Source of the DNA: Thiocapsa rosea
GTDB lineage: Bacteria > Pseudomonadota > Gammaproteobacteria > Chromatiales > Chromatiaceae
Reading direction: 5' to 3'
Assembly: GCF_003634315.1 (NCBI RefSeq)
Contig: NZ_RBXL01000001.1
Coordinates: 2,336,501 to 2,400,500 of the forward strand
DNA: 64,000 nt
The translations under genes were made by a program, and so were the position numbers. The notes under the pieces are model-generated. The model saw only the letters and a list, made by a program, of their open reading frames with translations, was not told where the DNA came from and did no database searches. Of this stretch, positions 44,893 to 54,357 are shown one piece after another (position 1 is the stretch's first letter; every line of letters begins with the position of its first letter).

Positions 44893-47800
44893 ATGACGAG
44901 CGAGATACTGGATGACTTCGTCGACCCCTCGAGTTGGCAGGCATACGCCTCGGGACGGGCGCAGCTTCGGCTGCAGTCCGACACAGGTCCCGACGGTTCC
45001 GCGCTGCGGCTCGACTTCGATTTCCACGGTGGTGGCGGCTTTGTTGTGGCCAGGCGTCCGACGACGCTCAGGCTTCCGCCGGCCTACTGTCTAAGGCTCG
45101 CCGTCCGCGGTGCGATGCCGCCCAGTCAATTCGAGCTGAAGCTGGTCGATTCGGGTGGGACCAACGTCTGGCGCTATCTGCAGGAGACGCTCGAGCCCGA
45201 CGGTAATTGGCGCGTCCTCGAGATCCCGAGCCGCCTGATCGACTTCGCCTGGGGGCCGGCCGGCGGCGGTGTGGCGCGCGAGATCGGTGCGATCGAGATC
45301 GCGATCGTTGCCGGCTCCGGCTCCGGCTCCGGCTCCGGTGGCCGAGGCCATCTGTGCATCGCCGAGCTTCGCATGGAGGACCGCACGCCGCCCTGGCCGC
45401 CGGGACTAGCAGCATCGGCCGCCCTGCCGGGACATCCGCCCACGGCTGTTCTCGACACCGGATCCGCGACCGACTGGCGTGCCGGCTCCGGTTGCGGGGA
45501 GGCAACACTGACTCTGGATTTTGGCCGCGAATGCGAGTACGGCGGATTGATCCTGCACTGGAACGAGCCCGTGCTCCCCCCGGAGTCCGATCCGGCGGGC
45601 GAGCGCGCCTTCCGGCTCTATGCCTCGAACGACGGGGAGGCTTGGCGCCTGCTCTACACCGCTGCACGCGCCGGCGGCGTCTGCAACCTCGTCGGTCTAC
45701 CGAACGCATCCTCGCGCTATTTGCGACTTGCGCTCGATCCGGGGCCGGACGGCGTCTACCCGGCACTGGGATCGATCGCGCTTCAGCCCGATGCCTTTTC
45801 GCGCTCTCCCAACGAGTTCTTCCATCATGTGGCCGAACGCGGGCCGCGCGGGCGCTATCCGCGTTGGCTCTATCGTGAGCAGACGTATTGGACGGCCGTG
45901 GATATCCCCGACGGGGGGATTCCAGCCCTGCTCAACGAGGACGGGTTGATCGAGGTCGGTCCCGCCGCGGGCAAAGGCGCCGGCTGGACGCTCGAGCCCT
46001 TCCTGTTCGTTGACGAGGGTCTGCTCGGCTGGGCCGAGCTGGCGCTGATGCCGGCTCTGGAGCAGGGCGAGCTGCCGATCCCCTCGGTGACCGGGGCAGG
46101 GGCCGGTCTGGTCCTCGTGACCACCGCCTTTGCGGCCGGCGTTCTCGGGCAGCGGGTGCTCTATGCACGGTATCGTCTGGAGAATCGGCGCGACACCCCG
46201 GTCGCGGCCACACTCTTCGTCGCGGTGCGCCCCTTCCAGGTCTCGCCGCCGTGGCAGGGCTATGCCGACATCGGCGGCGTGAGTCCGATCGATCGGCTTG
46301 CCTATTGCGACCGCTGGGTTCGGGTGAACGACGACGAGATTCTGGTGCCGCTGAGCGCGCCGAGCGGATTCGGTGCGGCGACCTTCGATCAGGGCGCGAT
46401 CACCGATCGGCTCGCCCTCGGCCGGCTCCCGCCGGACCAAGCGGCGGACGACCCGCTCGGCTTTGCCTCGGGGGCGCTGCGGTTCGATCGGGTGCTCCCG
46501 CCCGGCGAGGTCGAGGAGGTCGTGATCGCGATCCCCTTCGCCCGGGACCGCGCGGGGCCGGTCGTGGATGCGCTGCGGCTCGGGCACGGGCTCGATGCGA
46601 ACGCCGGATTCGACGAAGCGATGCACGACTGGTCGCAGCGGCTCGGCGCGGTTACCTTCGCGCTTCCGCCCTCGGCCCGCATCCTCGCGGCGACGGCCAA
46701 GACGGCGCTGGCCCACATCCTGATCAACCGCGACGGACCGGCCTTTCAACCCGGGCCGCGTCGCTACACCCGGTCCTGGATCCGCGACGGTGCGGTCATG
46801 TCCGCCGCGCTGCTGCGCATGGGGTGCCGGAGCGAATCGGCGGACTTTGTTCGCTGGTACGCCGGGTTTCAGACCGAGGCCGGCGAGGTGCCCTGCTGTG
46901 TCGACCACAAAGGCCCCGATTGGCTGCCCGAGCACGACAGCCTCGGCGAATTCATCTTCGCCGTCGCCGAGCCGGTCCGCTTCACCGGCGACCGACAGCT
47001 CGCGGCGGATCTCTGGCCGGCCGTGCGCCGTGCCGTTGCCTATTTGGAGCAGTTGCGCGCCCGGCGTCTGACCGATGCGGAGCGCACGCCCGAGCGCCGC
47101 GCCTGTTTCGGTCTTCTACCCGAGTCTGTGAGCCACGAGGGGTATCTCGCCCAGCCGGTGCATGCCTACTGGGACGATCTCTGGGCGGTGCGCGGGCTCA
47201 AGGATGCCGCCTGGCTCGCCGAGATCCTCGGCGAGGACGCCGAGCATGCGCGCCTGACCGCGCTCTGCGAGGACTTTCGCCGCACCCTCTACGCCTCGAT
47301 CGCGCTGACCATGTCCGAGCGCGGGATCGACTTCATCCCCGGCTCGGTGGAATGGGCCGACCCCGACCCGACCGCCATTGCGGTGGCCTTGACCCTGATC
47401 GACGAGGGCCACCGCCTGCCCGAGGCCGCCTTGCAGCGCACCTTCGAGGAGCTTCTGAAGCGCTTTCGAGCCATGCACGACCGGAGCGTGGACTGGACGA
47501 ACTACAGCCCCTACGAGGTCCGCGTGGTCGGGGCCCTCATCCGACTCGGGCGCCGCCGCGATGCCCATGAGGTTCTGCGCGTCCTCCTCGCCGATCTGCG
47601 CCCGCCGGCCTGGCACCAGTGGCCCGAGATCATCTGGCACGATCCGCGCGCGCCCGGCCATCAGGGCGACCTGCCGCATGCCTGGATCAGTGCCGAGTAT
47701 GTCCTGGTCTTTCGGGACCTGTTCGTCTACGAGCGCGAGGTGGACGGGTCGCTCGTGGTCTGCGCCGGGATTCCACTCGACTGGTTGGATGAAGGCCCGG

Positions 47801-48042
47801 TGAGCGTGATCGGTCTGCCGACCTGGTATGGCCTGCTGGACCTGCATCTCGGGCGCGGGGCAGGGGATGCCATCGAGCTGAGCCTCGCGGGCCTCGACCG
47901 GATCCCCCCGGGCGGGATCCGCTTCGCCCCGCCGCTCGATCTCGCGTCGCGGTCCATCACCGTGAACGGCGCGCCGACAGACGAGGTCACGGCGGCCGAG
48001 TTGTTGATCCGTGCCGTGCCGGCGCGCGTGGTCGTGAGCTGA
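44893..48042 (+). CDS. Discoidin-domain protein with (alpha/alpha)6 glycosidase-like region
   Basis: 1049 residues from ATG 44893. The first ~150 look like a beta-sandwich carbohydrate-binding domain; a Gly-Ser linker encoded by GGCTCC repeats (45311-45337) follows; a discoidin (F5/8 type C) domain spans about 190-310; a second beta domain runs to about 590; and the C-terminal ~400 residues resemble the (alpha/alpha)6 toroid of glycogen-debranching/GH15-type enzymes (R-S-W-I-R-D-G-A-V-M). No signal peptide. Divergent from the ABC gene and upstream of the GH94 gene. Probably a glucan hydrolase; linkage unknown. Confidence 0.75.
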   Translation: MTSEILDDFVDPSSWQAYASGRAQLRLQSDTGPDGSALRLDFDFHGGGGFVVARRPTTLRLPPAYCLRLAVRGAMPPSQFELKLVDSGGTNVWRYLQETLEPDGNWRVLEIPSRLIDFAWGPAGGGVAREIGAIEIAIVAGSGSGSGSGGRGHLCIAELRMEDRTPPWPPGLAASAALPGHPPTAVLDTGSATDWRAGSGCGEATLTLDFGRECEYGGLILHWNEPVLPPESDPAGERAFRLYASNDGEAWRLLYTAARAGGVCNLVGLPNASSRYLRLALDPGPDGVYPALGSIALQPDAFSRSPNEFFHHVAERGPRGRYPRWLYREQTYWTAVDIPDGGIPALLNEDGLIEVGPAAGKGAGWTLEPFLFVDEGLLGWAELALMPALEQGELPIPSVTGAGAGLVLVTTAFAAGVLGQRVLYARYRLENRRDTPVAATLFVAVRPFQVSPPWQGYADIGGVSPIDRLAYCDRWVRVNDDEILVPLSAPSGFGAATFDQGAITDRLALGRLPPDQAADDPLGFASGALRFDRVLPPGEVEEVVIAIPFARDRAGPVVDALRLGHGLDANAGFDEAMHDWSQRLGAVTFALPPSARILAATAKTALAHILINRDGPAFQPGPRRYTRSWIRDGAVMSAALLRMGCRSESADFVRWYAGFQTEAGEVPCCVDHKGPDWLPEHDSLGEFIFAVAEPVRFTGDRQLAADLWPAVRRAVAYLEQLRARRLTDAERTPERRACFGLLPESVSHEGYLAQPVHAYWDDLWAVRGLKDAAWLAEILGEDAEHARLTALCEDFRRTLYASIALTMSERGIDFIPGSVEWADPDPTAIAVALTLIDEGHRLPEAALQRTFEELLKRFRAMHDRSVDWTNYSPYEVRVVGALIRLGRRRDAHEVLRVLLADLRPPAWHQWPEIIWHDPRAPGHQGDLPHAWISAEYVLVFRDLFVYEREVDGSLVVCAGIPLDWLDEGPVSVIGLPTWYGLLDLHLGRGAGDAIELSLAGLDRIPPGGIRFAPPLDLASRSITVNGAPTDEVTAAELLIRAVPARVVVS

Positions 48043-48070
48043 TCCGCGTCTGCGCCGACCGAGTTTGTCT

Positions 48071-48264
48071 TTAAACCGCGTCCAGAGCGACATGCGACAT
48101 TTTCGTTTTGCGTTTGGCTTTGGAGATGTCCTCGATCTCGGTGAGACGCGGTTTAAAATTTAATGTTTTTTAGTATGTTAAACCGCGCCGACTCCAACGG
48201 TCGTCAAGTCGGCCGGGGCCGATCCCATCCGAAAACATCGCATACCGCGCCGGGCGCGGTTTAG
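48071..48264 (+). repeat. Composite TTAAACCGCG repeat (B unit, spacer, A unit), plus orientation
   Basis: B unit 48071-48156, AT-rich spacer, A unit 48178-48264. It occupies most of the space between two same-strand genes, so unlike other copies it would be transcribed through or would end the upstream transcript. The GH94 start lies 26 bp after it. Confidence 0.9.
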
Positions 48265-48289
48265 ATTAGGCTTGTCAGGAACCCCAACG

Positions 48290-51200
48290 ATGGACACCGA
48301 TCGCTACAACCGACCGCAGGTCGCGCTTCCCGCCATCTATCGGCTCTCGAACGGCCGCTATGCGGTGTCGTTTTCGGAGGTCGGCAGCGGTGTCTCGTCA
48401 TGGCACGGGATCGGCCTGACCCGCGGGCGGGCCGATCCCGTGATCGACGACCTGGGCGCGATCCTGTATCTGCGTGATCTTGAGACCGGGCGTTTTTGGT
48501 CCGCGGGCTATCAGCCGACCCGCGTTCCGGTACCGCTCTACCGCTGTCGCGCGGTCGGCGAGGGTCCGGAGGCGGGCGTCGAGCTTGAACGCGAGACCGA
48601 GGAGCTGTTCTCCCGTCTGACCCTCGGCGTGGAGGCCGCATCCGACATCGAGTGTCGTCGTCTGACCCTGCAGAATCGCTCCGCGCGTGCGCGGCGCATC
48701 GAGGTGACCAGCTATCTCGAGGTCGTCCTGAACGACCCGAACGCGGACGCCGCACACCCGGCCTTCAGCAAGCTGTTCGTCCAGACCGATCGCGACACCG
48801 ACTCCGGCGCCCTCTTGGCCCGGCGCCGGCCGCGTGCCGCCGAGGAGCGTTGGCCCTGGCTGGTCCACGCCGTCGCCGGCGCCCAGGCGATCGGCTGGGA
48901 GACCGACCGTCGCCGCTTCCTCGGGCGCGGGGGCAGTCCTAATGCCCCGGCGGCCTTGCTCGGCACGGAGCCCTTGTCCGATGCGCTCGGCAGTGTTCTG
49001 GATCCGATCCTCGCACTGCGCGTCGTTGTCGAGCTTGCCCCCGAGGGCGAAGACGAGATCCTCTTCCTGACCGGGGCGGCGGAGGGGCGCGAGGCGGCCT
49101 TGGATCTGATCCGACCCTTTCGAGACGGACGCGACGACGCCCGTTCCCCTGCGCGTCGATCGCCGCAGCCTCCGGAGTCGGCAACGCCGATGGTGCCGCC
49201 GTGCGCCGAGACGGATGCGATCGACCGGGACGGCGAGGCCCTGCGATGCTTCAACGGTCACGGTGGATTCTCGCCCGATGGTCGTGTCTATGTGATCCGC
49301 CTGTCCTGGAACGGAACCGCGCTGCACCGTCCGCCTCAGCCCTGGATCAACGTGATCGCGAACGAACGTGCCGGGTTCCTGGTCAGCGAGACGGGCGCGG
49401 GTTATACCTGGTGTCGCAACAGCCAGGCCAATCGGCTGACCCCTTGGTTCAACGATCCGGTCGGCGATCCGCACGGCGAGGCGATTTATCTGCGCGACGA
49501 GACCGAGGGCGATTCGGCAGCGGTTTCGCGGGGCGAGGAGGTCTGGTCGCCCCTGCCGGGTCCACGTCCGGCACCGGTGGACTATGAGGTCCGCCACGGT
49601 TTCGGCTATTCTGCGTTTCGTTGTGATTACAAGGATCTGGAGCAAGAGGTCACCCTCTTCGTGCCACGTCGCGACCCGGTTCGCATCCTGCGCCTGCGGT
49701 TGACCCATCGCGGGACGCACCCGCGCACACTCTCGACCTTCTCGTATCAGCACCTGGTGTTGGGCAGTCAACCGAACACGCCCGGGGCGATCGAGACCGC
49801 GTTCGATCCGGAGCGCGACATCCTGCGAGCAGTGAACCCGGCCGCGGGGGATTTTGCCGGCGCGATCGTCTTTGCCGCGACCCTGGTCACGAGCGGCCGA
49901 GTCGAGCCGGTCGGCCTGACCTGCAATCGTGCCGCCTTCATCGGCCGTCATCGCGATCTTGTCTCGCCGGCTGCCGTCGTGTCCGGCGCCGACCTCTGCG
50001 GTGCCGCCCACGGCGATGCCGTCCAAAGCGATTCCGACGCCGCCGGCACGGACGCCTGTTTCGCGCAGCAATCAAGGATCCAACTTGCCCCCGGCGAGAC
50101 GGCGGAATGCGTCTTCCTATTCGGTGAGTGTCTCGACGAGGCGGAGCTGGACGCCCTGCTCGCACGCTATCGCGGTGCGAATGCGGTCGCCGAGGCCATG
50201 GCGGAGATGACGGGATTCTGGACCGACCTGACCGACGCGCTCCGGGTCGATACGCCGAGCCCGGCGATCGATCTCATGCTCAACGGTTGGCTGACCTACC
50301 AAAACCTGGCCTGCCGCCAATGGGCGCGCTCGGCCCTCTATCAGTCCGGCGGTGCCTTCGGCTATCGCGATCAGTTGCAGGATGCTTCCGCCTTGGTCGG
50401 CCTGCGCCCGGATCTGACCCGCGCCCAGATCCTGCTGCATGCCGCCCATCAATTCAGCGAGGGCGACGTGCTGCACTGGTGGCATCCCGCGCCTCTGGAG
50501 CGGGGCCTGCGCACCCGTTTTGCGGACGATCTGCTTTGGCTGCCCTTCGTGACGGCCGACTACATCCGCGCGACGGGGGATATGGCGATCCTGGACGAGT
50601 CCATCCCGTTTTTGACGGCGCCGCTCCTCGCGCCGGGCGAGGACGAGGTCTACCTTCGGCCCGAAGACAGCGGTGAGTCGGCCGATCTCTACGAGCATTG
50701 CTGTCGGGCGATCGACCGCTCGCTCACGCGCGGCGCACACGGTTTGCCGCTAATGGGCACGGGTGATTGGAACGACGGGATGAACCGCGTCGGGCGTCTC
50801 GGGCGCGGGGAGAGCGTCTGGATGGGCTTCTTCCTGTATCGCATCCTCGCGGATGTGCTGCCCCTCTGCGAACGGCGCGGAGACGCCGCGCGCGTCGCCG
50901 CCTACGGCGCCTATCGCGACGCGCTCATCCCTGCACTCGAAGACGCCGGGTGGGACGGGGACTGGTATCGCCGCGCCTACGACGACAACGGCATTCCGCT
51001 CGGCTCGCACACCAACAGTGAATGTCGGATCGATGCGCTTGCTCAAGCCTGGTCCGTGCTCTCGGGTGCGGTCGATCGCACCCGGGCCACGCAGGCGATG
51101 GCCGCCGTGCATTCGGAGCTGGTCGACGAGGACCTGGGCCTGATCCGCCTGCTCACGCCGCCATTCGTCGATACGCCGCAGGATCCAGGCTACATCAAGG

Positions 51201-51778
51201 GCTATGTGGCCGGCGTGCGCGAGAACGGCGGCCAGTACACCCACGCGGCGTGCTGGGCCGTGATGGCCTTTGCCGAGCTTGGTGATAGGGAGCGGGCGGC
51301 CCCGTTGCTCGAACGCCTCACGCCGGTCTGGCACACGCGCACACCCGAGCGGTTGGCGAACTACGGGCTCGAACCCTATGTGGTGGCAGCGGACATTTAC
51401 GGCGCAGCGCCGCATGTGGGGCGCGGCGGCTGGAGCTGGTACACCGGCTCCGCCGGTTGGCTCTATCGAGCGGCGCTCGAGTCGGTGCTGGGGCTGCGTG
51501 TCGAAGCGGGGCGCACTCTGCTCCTCCGACCCTGTATCCCGAGCGATTGGCCCGGGTTTCGAATCCTCTACCGCCTCCCCGACGGGGCGACCCGTTGCGA
51601 CATCCGGGTCTCGAATCCGCATGGCGGCGCGGAGGTCGTCGTTGCGCGTCTGGACGGCCAAGATGGGGTGGTTTCGGCGGGGACCGCGCGGATCGTCCTG
51701 CCGGCCCGGGGAGGGTTCTATCGCATCGAGATCGAGATCGGTCGGCGAGCCGCCGACGGCGGTGATCTCGACGTCTGA
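48290..51778 (+). CDS. GH94 phosphorylase, likely 1,2-beta-oligoglucan phosphorylase
   Basis: 1162 residues from ATG 48290 (AGGA eight bases upstream). The N-terminal part (R-P-Q-V-A-L ... L-S-N-G-R-Y) and C-terminal half match the GH94 region of cyclic beta-1,2-glucan synthases. The catalytic motif D-W-N-D-G-M-N is at 826-832 (D829 likely general acid), with E-N-G-G-Q-Y-T-H-A-A downstream. Stand-alone GH94 proteins of ~1100 residues include 1,2-beta-oligoglucan phosphorylases, which split sophoro-oligosaccharides with phosphate to glucose-1-phosphate. With opgG and opgH close downstream, recycling of beta-1,2-glucan is a fair inference. Confidence 0.85.
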   Translation: MDTDRYNRPQVALPAIYRLSNGRYAVSFSEVGSGVSSWHGIGLTRGRADPVIDDLGAILYLRDLETGRFWSAGYQPTRVPVPLYRCRAVGEGPEAGVELERETEELFSRLTLGVEAASDIECRRLTLQNRSARARRIEVTSYLEVVLNDPNADAAHPAFSKLFVQTDRDTDSGALLARRRPRAAEERWPWLVHAVAGAQAIGWETDRRRFLGRGGSPNAPAALLGTEPLSDALGSVLDPILALRVVVELAPEGEDEILFLTGAAEGREAALDLIRPFRDGRDDARSPARRSPQPPESATPMVPPCAETDAIDRDGEALRCFNGHGGFSPDGRVYVIRLSWNGTALHRPPQPWINVIANERAGFLVSETGAGYTWCRNSQANRLTPWFNDPVGDPHGEAIYLRDETEGDSAAVSRGEEVWSPLPGPRPAPVDYEVRHGFGYSAFRCDYKDLEQEVTLFVPRRDPVRILRLRLTHRGTHPRTLSTFSYQHLVLGSQPNTPGAIETAFDPERDILRAVNPAAGDFAGAIVFAATLVTSGRVEPVGLTCNRAAFIGRHRDLVSPAAVVSGADLCGAAHGDAVQSDSDAAGTDACFAQQSRIQLAPGETAECVFLFGECLDEAELDALLARYRGANAVAEAMAEMTGFWTDLTDALRVDTPSPAIDLMLNGWLTYQNLACRQWARSALYQSGGAFGYRDQLQDASALVGLRPDLTRAQILLHAAHQFSEGDVLHWWHPAPLERGLRTRFADDLLWLPFVTADYIRATGDMAILDESIPFLTAPLLAPGEDEVYLRPEDSGESADLYEHCCRAIDRSLTRGAHGLPLMGTGDWNDGMNRVGRLGRGESVWMGFFLYRILADVLPLCERRGDAARVAAYGAYRDALIPALEDAGWDGDWYRRAYDDNGIPLGSHTNSECRIDALAQAWSVLSGAVDRTRATQAMAAVHSELVDEDLGLIRLLTPPFVDTPQDPGYIKGYVAGVRENGGQYTHAACWAVMAFAELGDRERAAPLLERLTPVWHTRTPERLANYGLEPYVVAADIYGAAPHVGRGGWSWYTGSAGWLYRAALESVLGLRVEAGRTLLLRPCIPSDWPGFRILYRLPDGATRCDIRVSNPHGGAEVVVARLDGQDGVVSAGTARIVLPARGGFYRIEIEIGRRAADGGDLDV

Positions 51779-52201
51779 TCCGAGCGCCGAGCAGGCTCCG
51801 TCGCGACGTCGTTCAAGGGACTTCACGCGGACCCGACGCTCACTTAAGATGTGCATCTATATTGACCTGCTTGATGGCGGTGGAGAAGGAGTCGGGGCCT
51901 CGCGCTTCGGATCGATGCCGCGTCGCACGCCAGGGTCATCCTCACCTTCGCGGAGCTCACCGCGGGTCGGCCGATCGGTCGGCGCCGCGGCGGCCGTGCG
52001 TCGACGGCGAGTCCGCGGCGAGCGATCCGAATCCCTCCTCGACGATCCCGATGCACGGTCGCGGCCGATCACCGAGCCACTCCACGGCGGTTGTCCTGAC
52101 CGCACGGGCGCCGCATCCGGCATCGACAACTCCGCCATTCGCAGCCCACAACAACGCTCTCCGACCGGCATCTCTCACTGGACAACCTGGCGCTTTCGAC
52201 T
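51779..52201. other. Intergenic stretch upstream of opgG, no gene seen
   Basis: About 420 bp. The frames here are Arg/Ser/Pro-rich and do not look coding. It presumably holds the opgG promoter, but I see no convincing -35/-10 pair or operator. Confidence 0.6.
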
Positions 52202-53767
52202 ATGAATCCATCTCGCGACCTCAAACGCATCTCCGCCGGCCTGCTCGTCGCTTTTGCGATGACGCTCGCGGGAGAGGCCGTCTCCCAGCCCGCTGCGGCG
52301 CCGGAGGATGCCGGCGTGCCCGGTGCCTTCACCTTCGCCAACGTCGTGCGCCGTGCCGCGGAGCTGGCGCAGGCTCCTTATCAACGCGATGCGCCCGAGC
52401 TTCCCGATGCCTTTGCCTCGCTGGATTACGACGGGTTCCGCGACATCCGTTTTCGACCGGATCACTCCCTTTGGCGCGGCGACGGTCTGCCGTTTCAGGT
52501 CCAGTTTTTTCATCGCGGATTCATGTTCCAAGACCGGGTGACCATCAACCTCATCGACGGGGAGGAGGTCACGCCGATCGAGTTCTCGACCGAGCTGTTC
52601 GATTACGGCAAGAACGCTGTCCCCGAGCAAATCCCGCACGACCTGGGATTTGCGGGTCTGCGTCTGCTCTACCCCATCAATCGCGACGATCTCTTCGACG
52701 AGGTCGCGGTCTTCCTCGGTGCCAGCTATTTCCGCGCGGTGGCCCAGAAACTGAACTACGGGATCACGACGCGCGGCCTGGCGATCGATACCGGCCTCTC
52801 GACCCGCGAGGAGTTTCCGCTGTTTCGCGAGTTCTGGATCGAAAAACCCGCGGAGGATGCCGTCGAGATCACGGTCTATGCCCTCATGGACAGTCCGAGC
52901 GTCTCAGGGGCGTATCGGTTCGTCATCAAGCCCGGGCTAGAGACGACGATGGACGTCAAGAACCACCTCTACTTCCGGGACTCGGTCGAGAAGGTCGGCA
53001 TTGCGCCCCTGACCAGCATGTTCATGCACGGCGAGCTCACCGAGCGGTTCATGGATGATTTCCGCCCCGAGGTGCACGATTCGGACGGACTCATCATCGA
53101 GACCGGAACCGGCGAGCGCATTTGGCGTCCCTTGATCAATCCGCTCGGTCTGCGCATCAGTACCTTCCAGGTCGAGAACCCTCGGATGTTCGGTCTGCTG
53201 CAGCGCGACCGCGATTTTGCCCACTACCAGGACCTCGAGGCGCATTACCACAATCGTCCGAGCGCGCAGGTCGAGCCGATCGGCGACTGGGGCAAGGGCG
53301 TGGTCGAGGTGGTCGAGATCCCGAGCAATTCGGAGCGCTACGACAATATCGTTGCCTTCTGGACGCCGGAGCGCCGCGTCGAAGCCGGCGACGAGATGGA
53401 ATTTGCCTATCGTCTGAGGTATTCCGGCGACCCGGAGGCGCGCCTGACGGGCGGACGCACCCTCGCAACCCGTATCGGCGCCGCCGGTACCGACGTCCTG
53501 GATTCCGATCGGCGCAAGTTCGTCGTGGATTTCGTCGGCGAGAACCTCTCGACGCTGCCGCCCGAGACCCCGGTCACGGCGACCGTGACCACCTCTTCCG
53601 GCGAGTTGTCTCCGCCGATCGCCCAGCACAATCCGCAGACCGGCGGATGGCGGCTCTTCTTCGAGCTGACCCCGGAGCGCGGTCGATCGGCCGAGCTGCG
53701 TGGTTTCCTGTCCGAAGGCAATGACGTGCTGACCGAGACCTGGAGCTTCGAGTGGCTTCCGCAGTGA
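52202..53767 (+). CDS. opgG: Periplasmic glucan biosynthesis protein OpgG/OpgD family
   Basis: 521 residues with a signal peptide (about 1-29). The OpgG family match runs over the full length (F-x-F-x-x-V ... L-x-Y-D-x-F-R-D-I-R-F near residue 75, a beta-sandwich core, and an Ig-like C-terminal domain). OpgG/OpgD process or hydrolyse the beta-1,2-glucan backbone of osmoregulated periplasmic glucans (GH186 in some members). Its stop overlaps the next gene as GTGA. Confidence 0.92.
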   Translation: MNPSRDLKRISAGLLVAFAMTLAGEAVSQPAAAPEDAGVPGAFTFANVVRRAAELAQAPYQRDAPELPDAFASLDYDGFRDIRFRPDHSLWRGDGLPFQVQFFHRGFMFQDRVTINLIDGEEVTPIEFSTELFDYGKNAVPEQIPHDLGFAGLRLLYPINRDDLFDEVAVFLGASYFRAVAQKLNYGITTRGLAIDTGLSTREEFPLFREFWIEKPAEDAVEITVYALMDSPSVSGAYRFVIKPGLETTMDVKNHLYFRDSVEKVGIAPLTSMFMHGELTERFMDDFRPEVHDSDGLIIETGTGERIWRPLINPLGLRISTFQVENPRMFGLLQRDRDFAHYQDLEAHYHNRPSAQVEPIGDWGKGVVEVVEIPSNSERYDNIVAFWTPERRVEAGDEMEFAYRLRYSGDPEARLTGGRTLATRIGAAGTDVLDSDRRKFVVDFVGENLSTLPPETPVTATVTTSSGELSPPIAQHNPQTGGWRLFFELTPERGRSAELRGFLSEGNDVLTETWSFEWLPQ

Positions 53768-54357
53768 GTGCGGGATTCGCTGGTGTATTGCATGCGCAGC
53801 TCCAAGGCGGCGAGCCGGTGGCCGCGTCGCCGGCCGACTGGGAGCAGGCGTTGCCGCGCGTCGCTCGATACCTGCGCGCGCTCGGGGTTCGCGACCCGAG
53901 CGATCTGGATCGCCTGTTGACGGCAATCCGCGAGCGTTTCGAGCGTCAGGTGGCGACAAGCCTGGTGCCCGATGCCGTGGAGACCGGGATCGAGGAGGCG
54001 TCCAAGCTGCTCGACGAGTGGCTGGCGAGCGAGCTCGGTCCGGACGTCCCTGGGTCGATGCGTGGTGTCGCTCGCGCGGTTGTGCTGAGCGGTGCGGTGC
54101 CCGGCTGGGTCGGGGTTTGGTCGGGGCGCATGCCCACGGCGAGCGATCAGTCCGGCAGTCGGCCGATCGGCGAGCGCATCCGTGCCGGCAGTTTTGCGCC
54201 CGTTCCGGCGCCGGCGCCGCTGGCCATGGCGACGCAACGCATCGATCCCTGTTGTTACCGTCTTTTTCGGCGGCTCGCGCGCCGGCTGCGAGGGATGCCC
54301 CCCGAATCGCCCCCCGGATCTCTCAATCGGCGTGCGCATCTCGGACAATCCGTATGA
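53764..54357 (+). CDS. Uncharacterised protein between opgG and opgH
   Basis: 197 residues from a GTG at 53764 overlapping the opgG stop (GTGA), and its own stop overlaps opgH (ATGA). The first ~110 residues are helical with a regular amphipathic pattern (A-R-Y-L-R-A-L-G-V-R, L-L-T-A-I-R-E-R-F-E); the rest is basic and Pro-rich. opgH here lacks the ~130-residue cytosolic N-terminus of the E. coli protein, so this may be that domain encoded separately. No family recognised; the coupling at both ends supports it being real. Confidence 0.65.
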   Translation: MSAGFAGVLHAQLQGGEPVAASPADWEQALPRVARYLRALGVRDPSDLDRLLTAIRERFERQVATSLVPDAVETGIEEASKLLDEWLASELGPDVPGSMRGVARAVVLSGAVPGWVGVWSGRMPTASDQSGSRPIGERIRAGSFAPVPAPAPLAMATQRIDPCCYRLFRRLARRLRGMPPESPPGSLNRRAHLGQSV

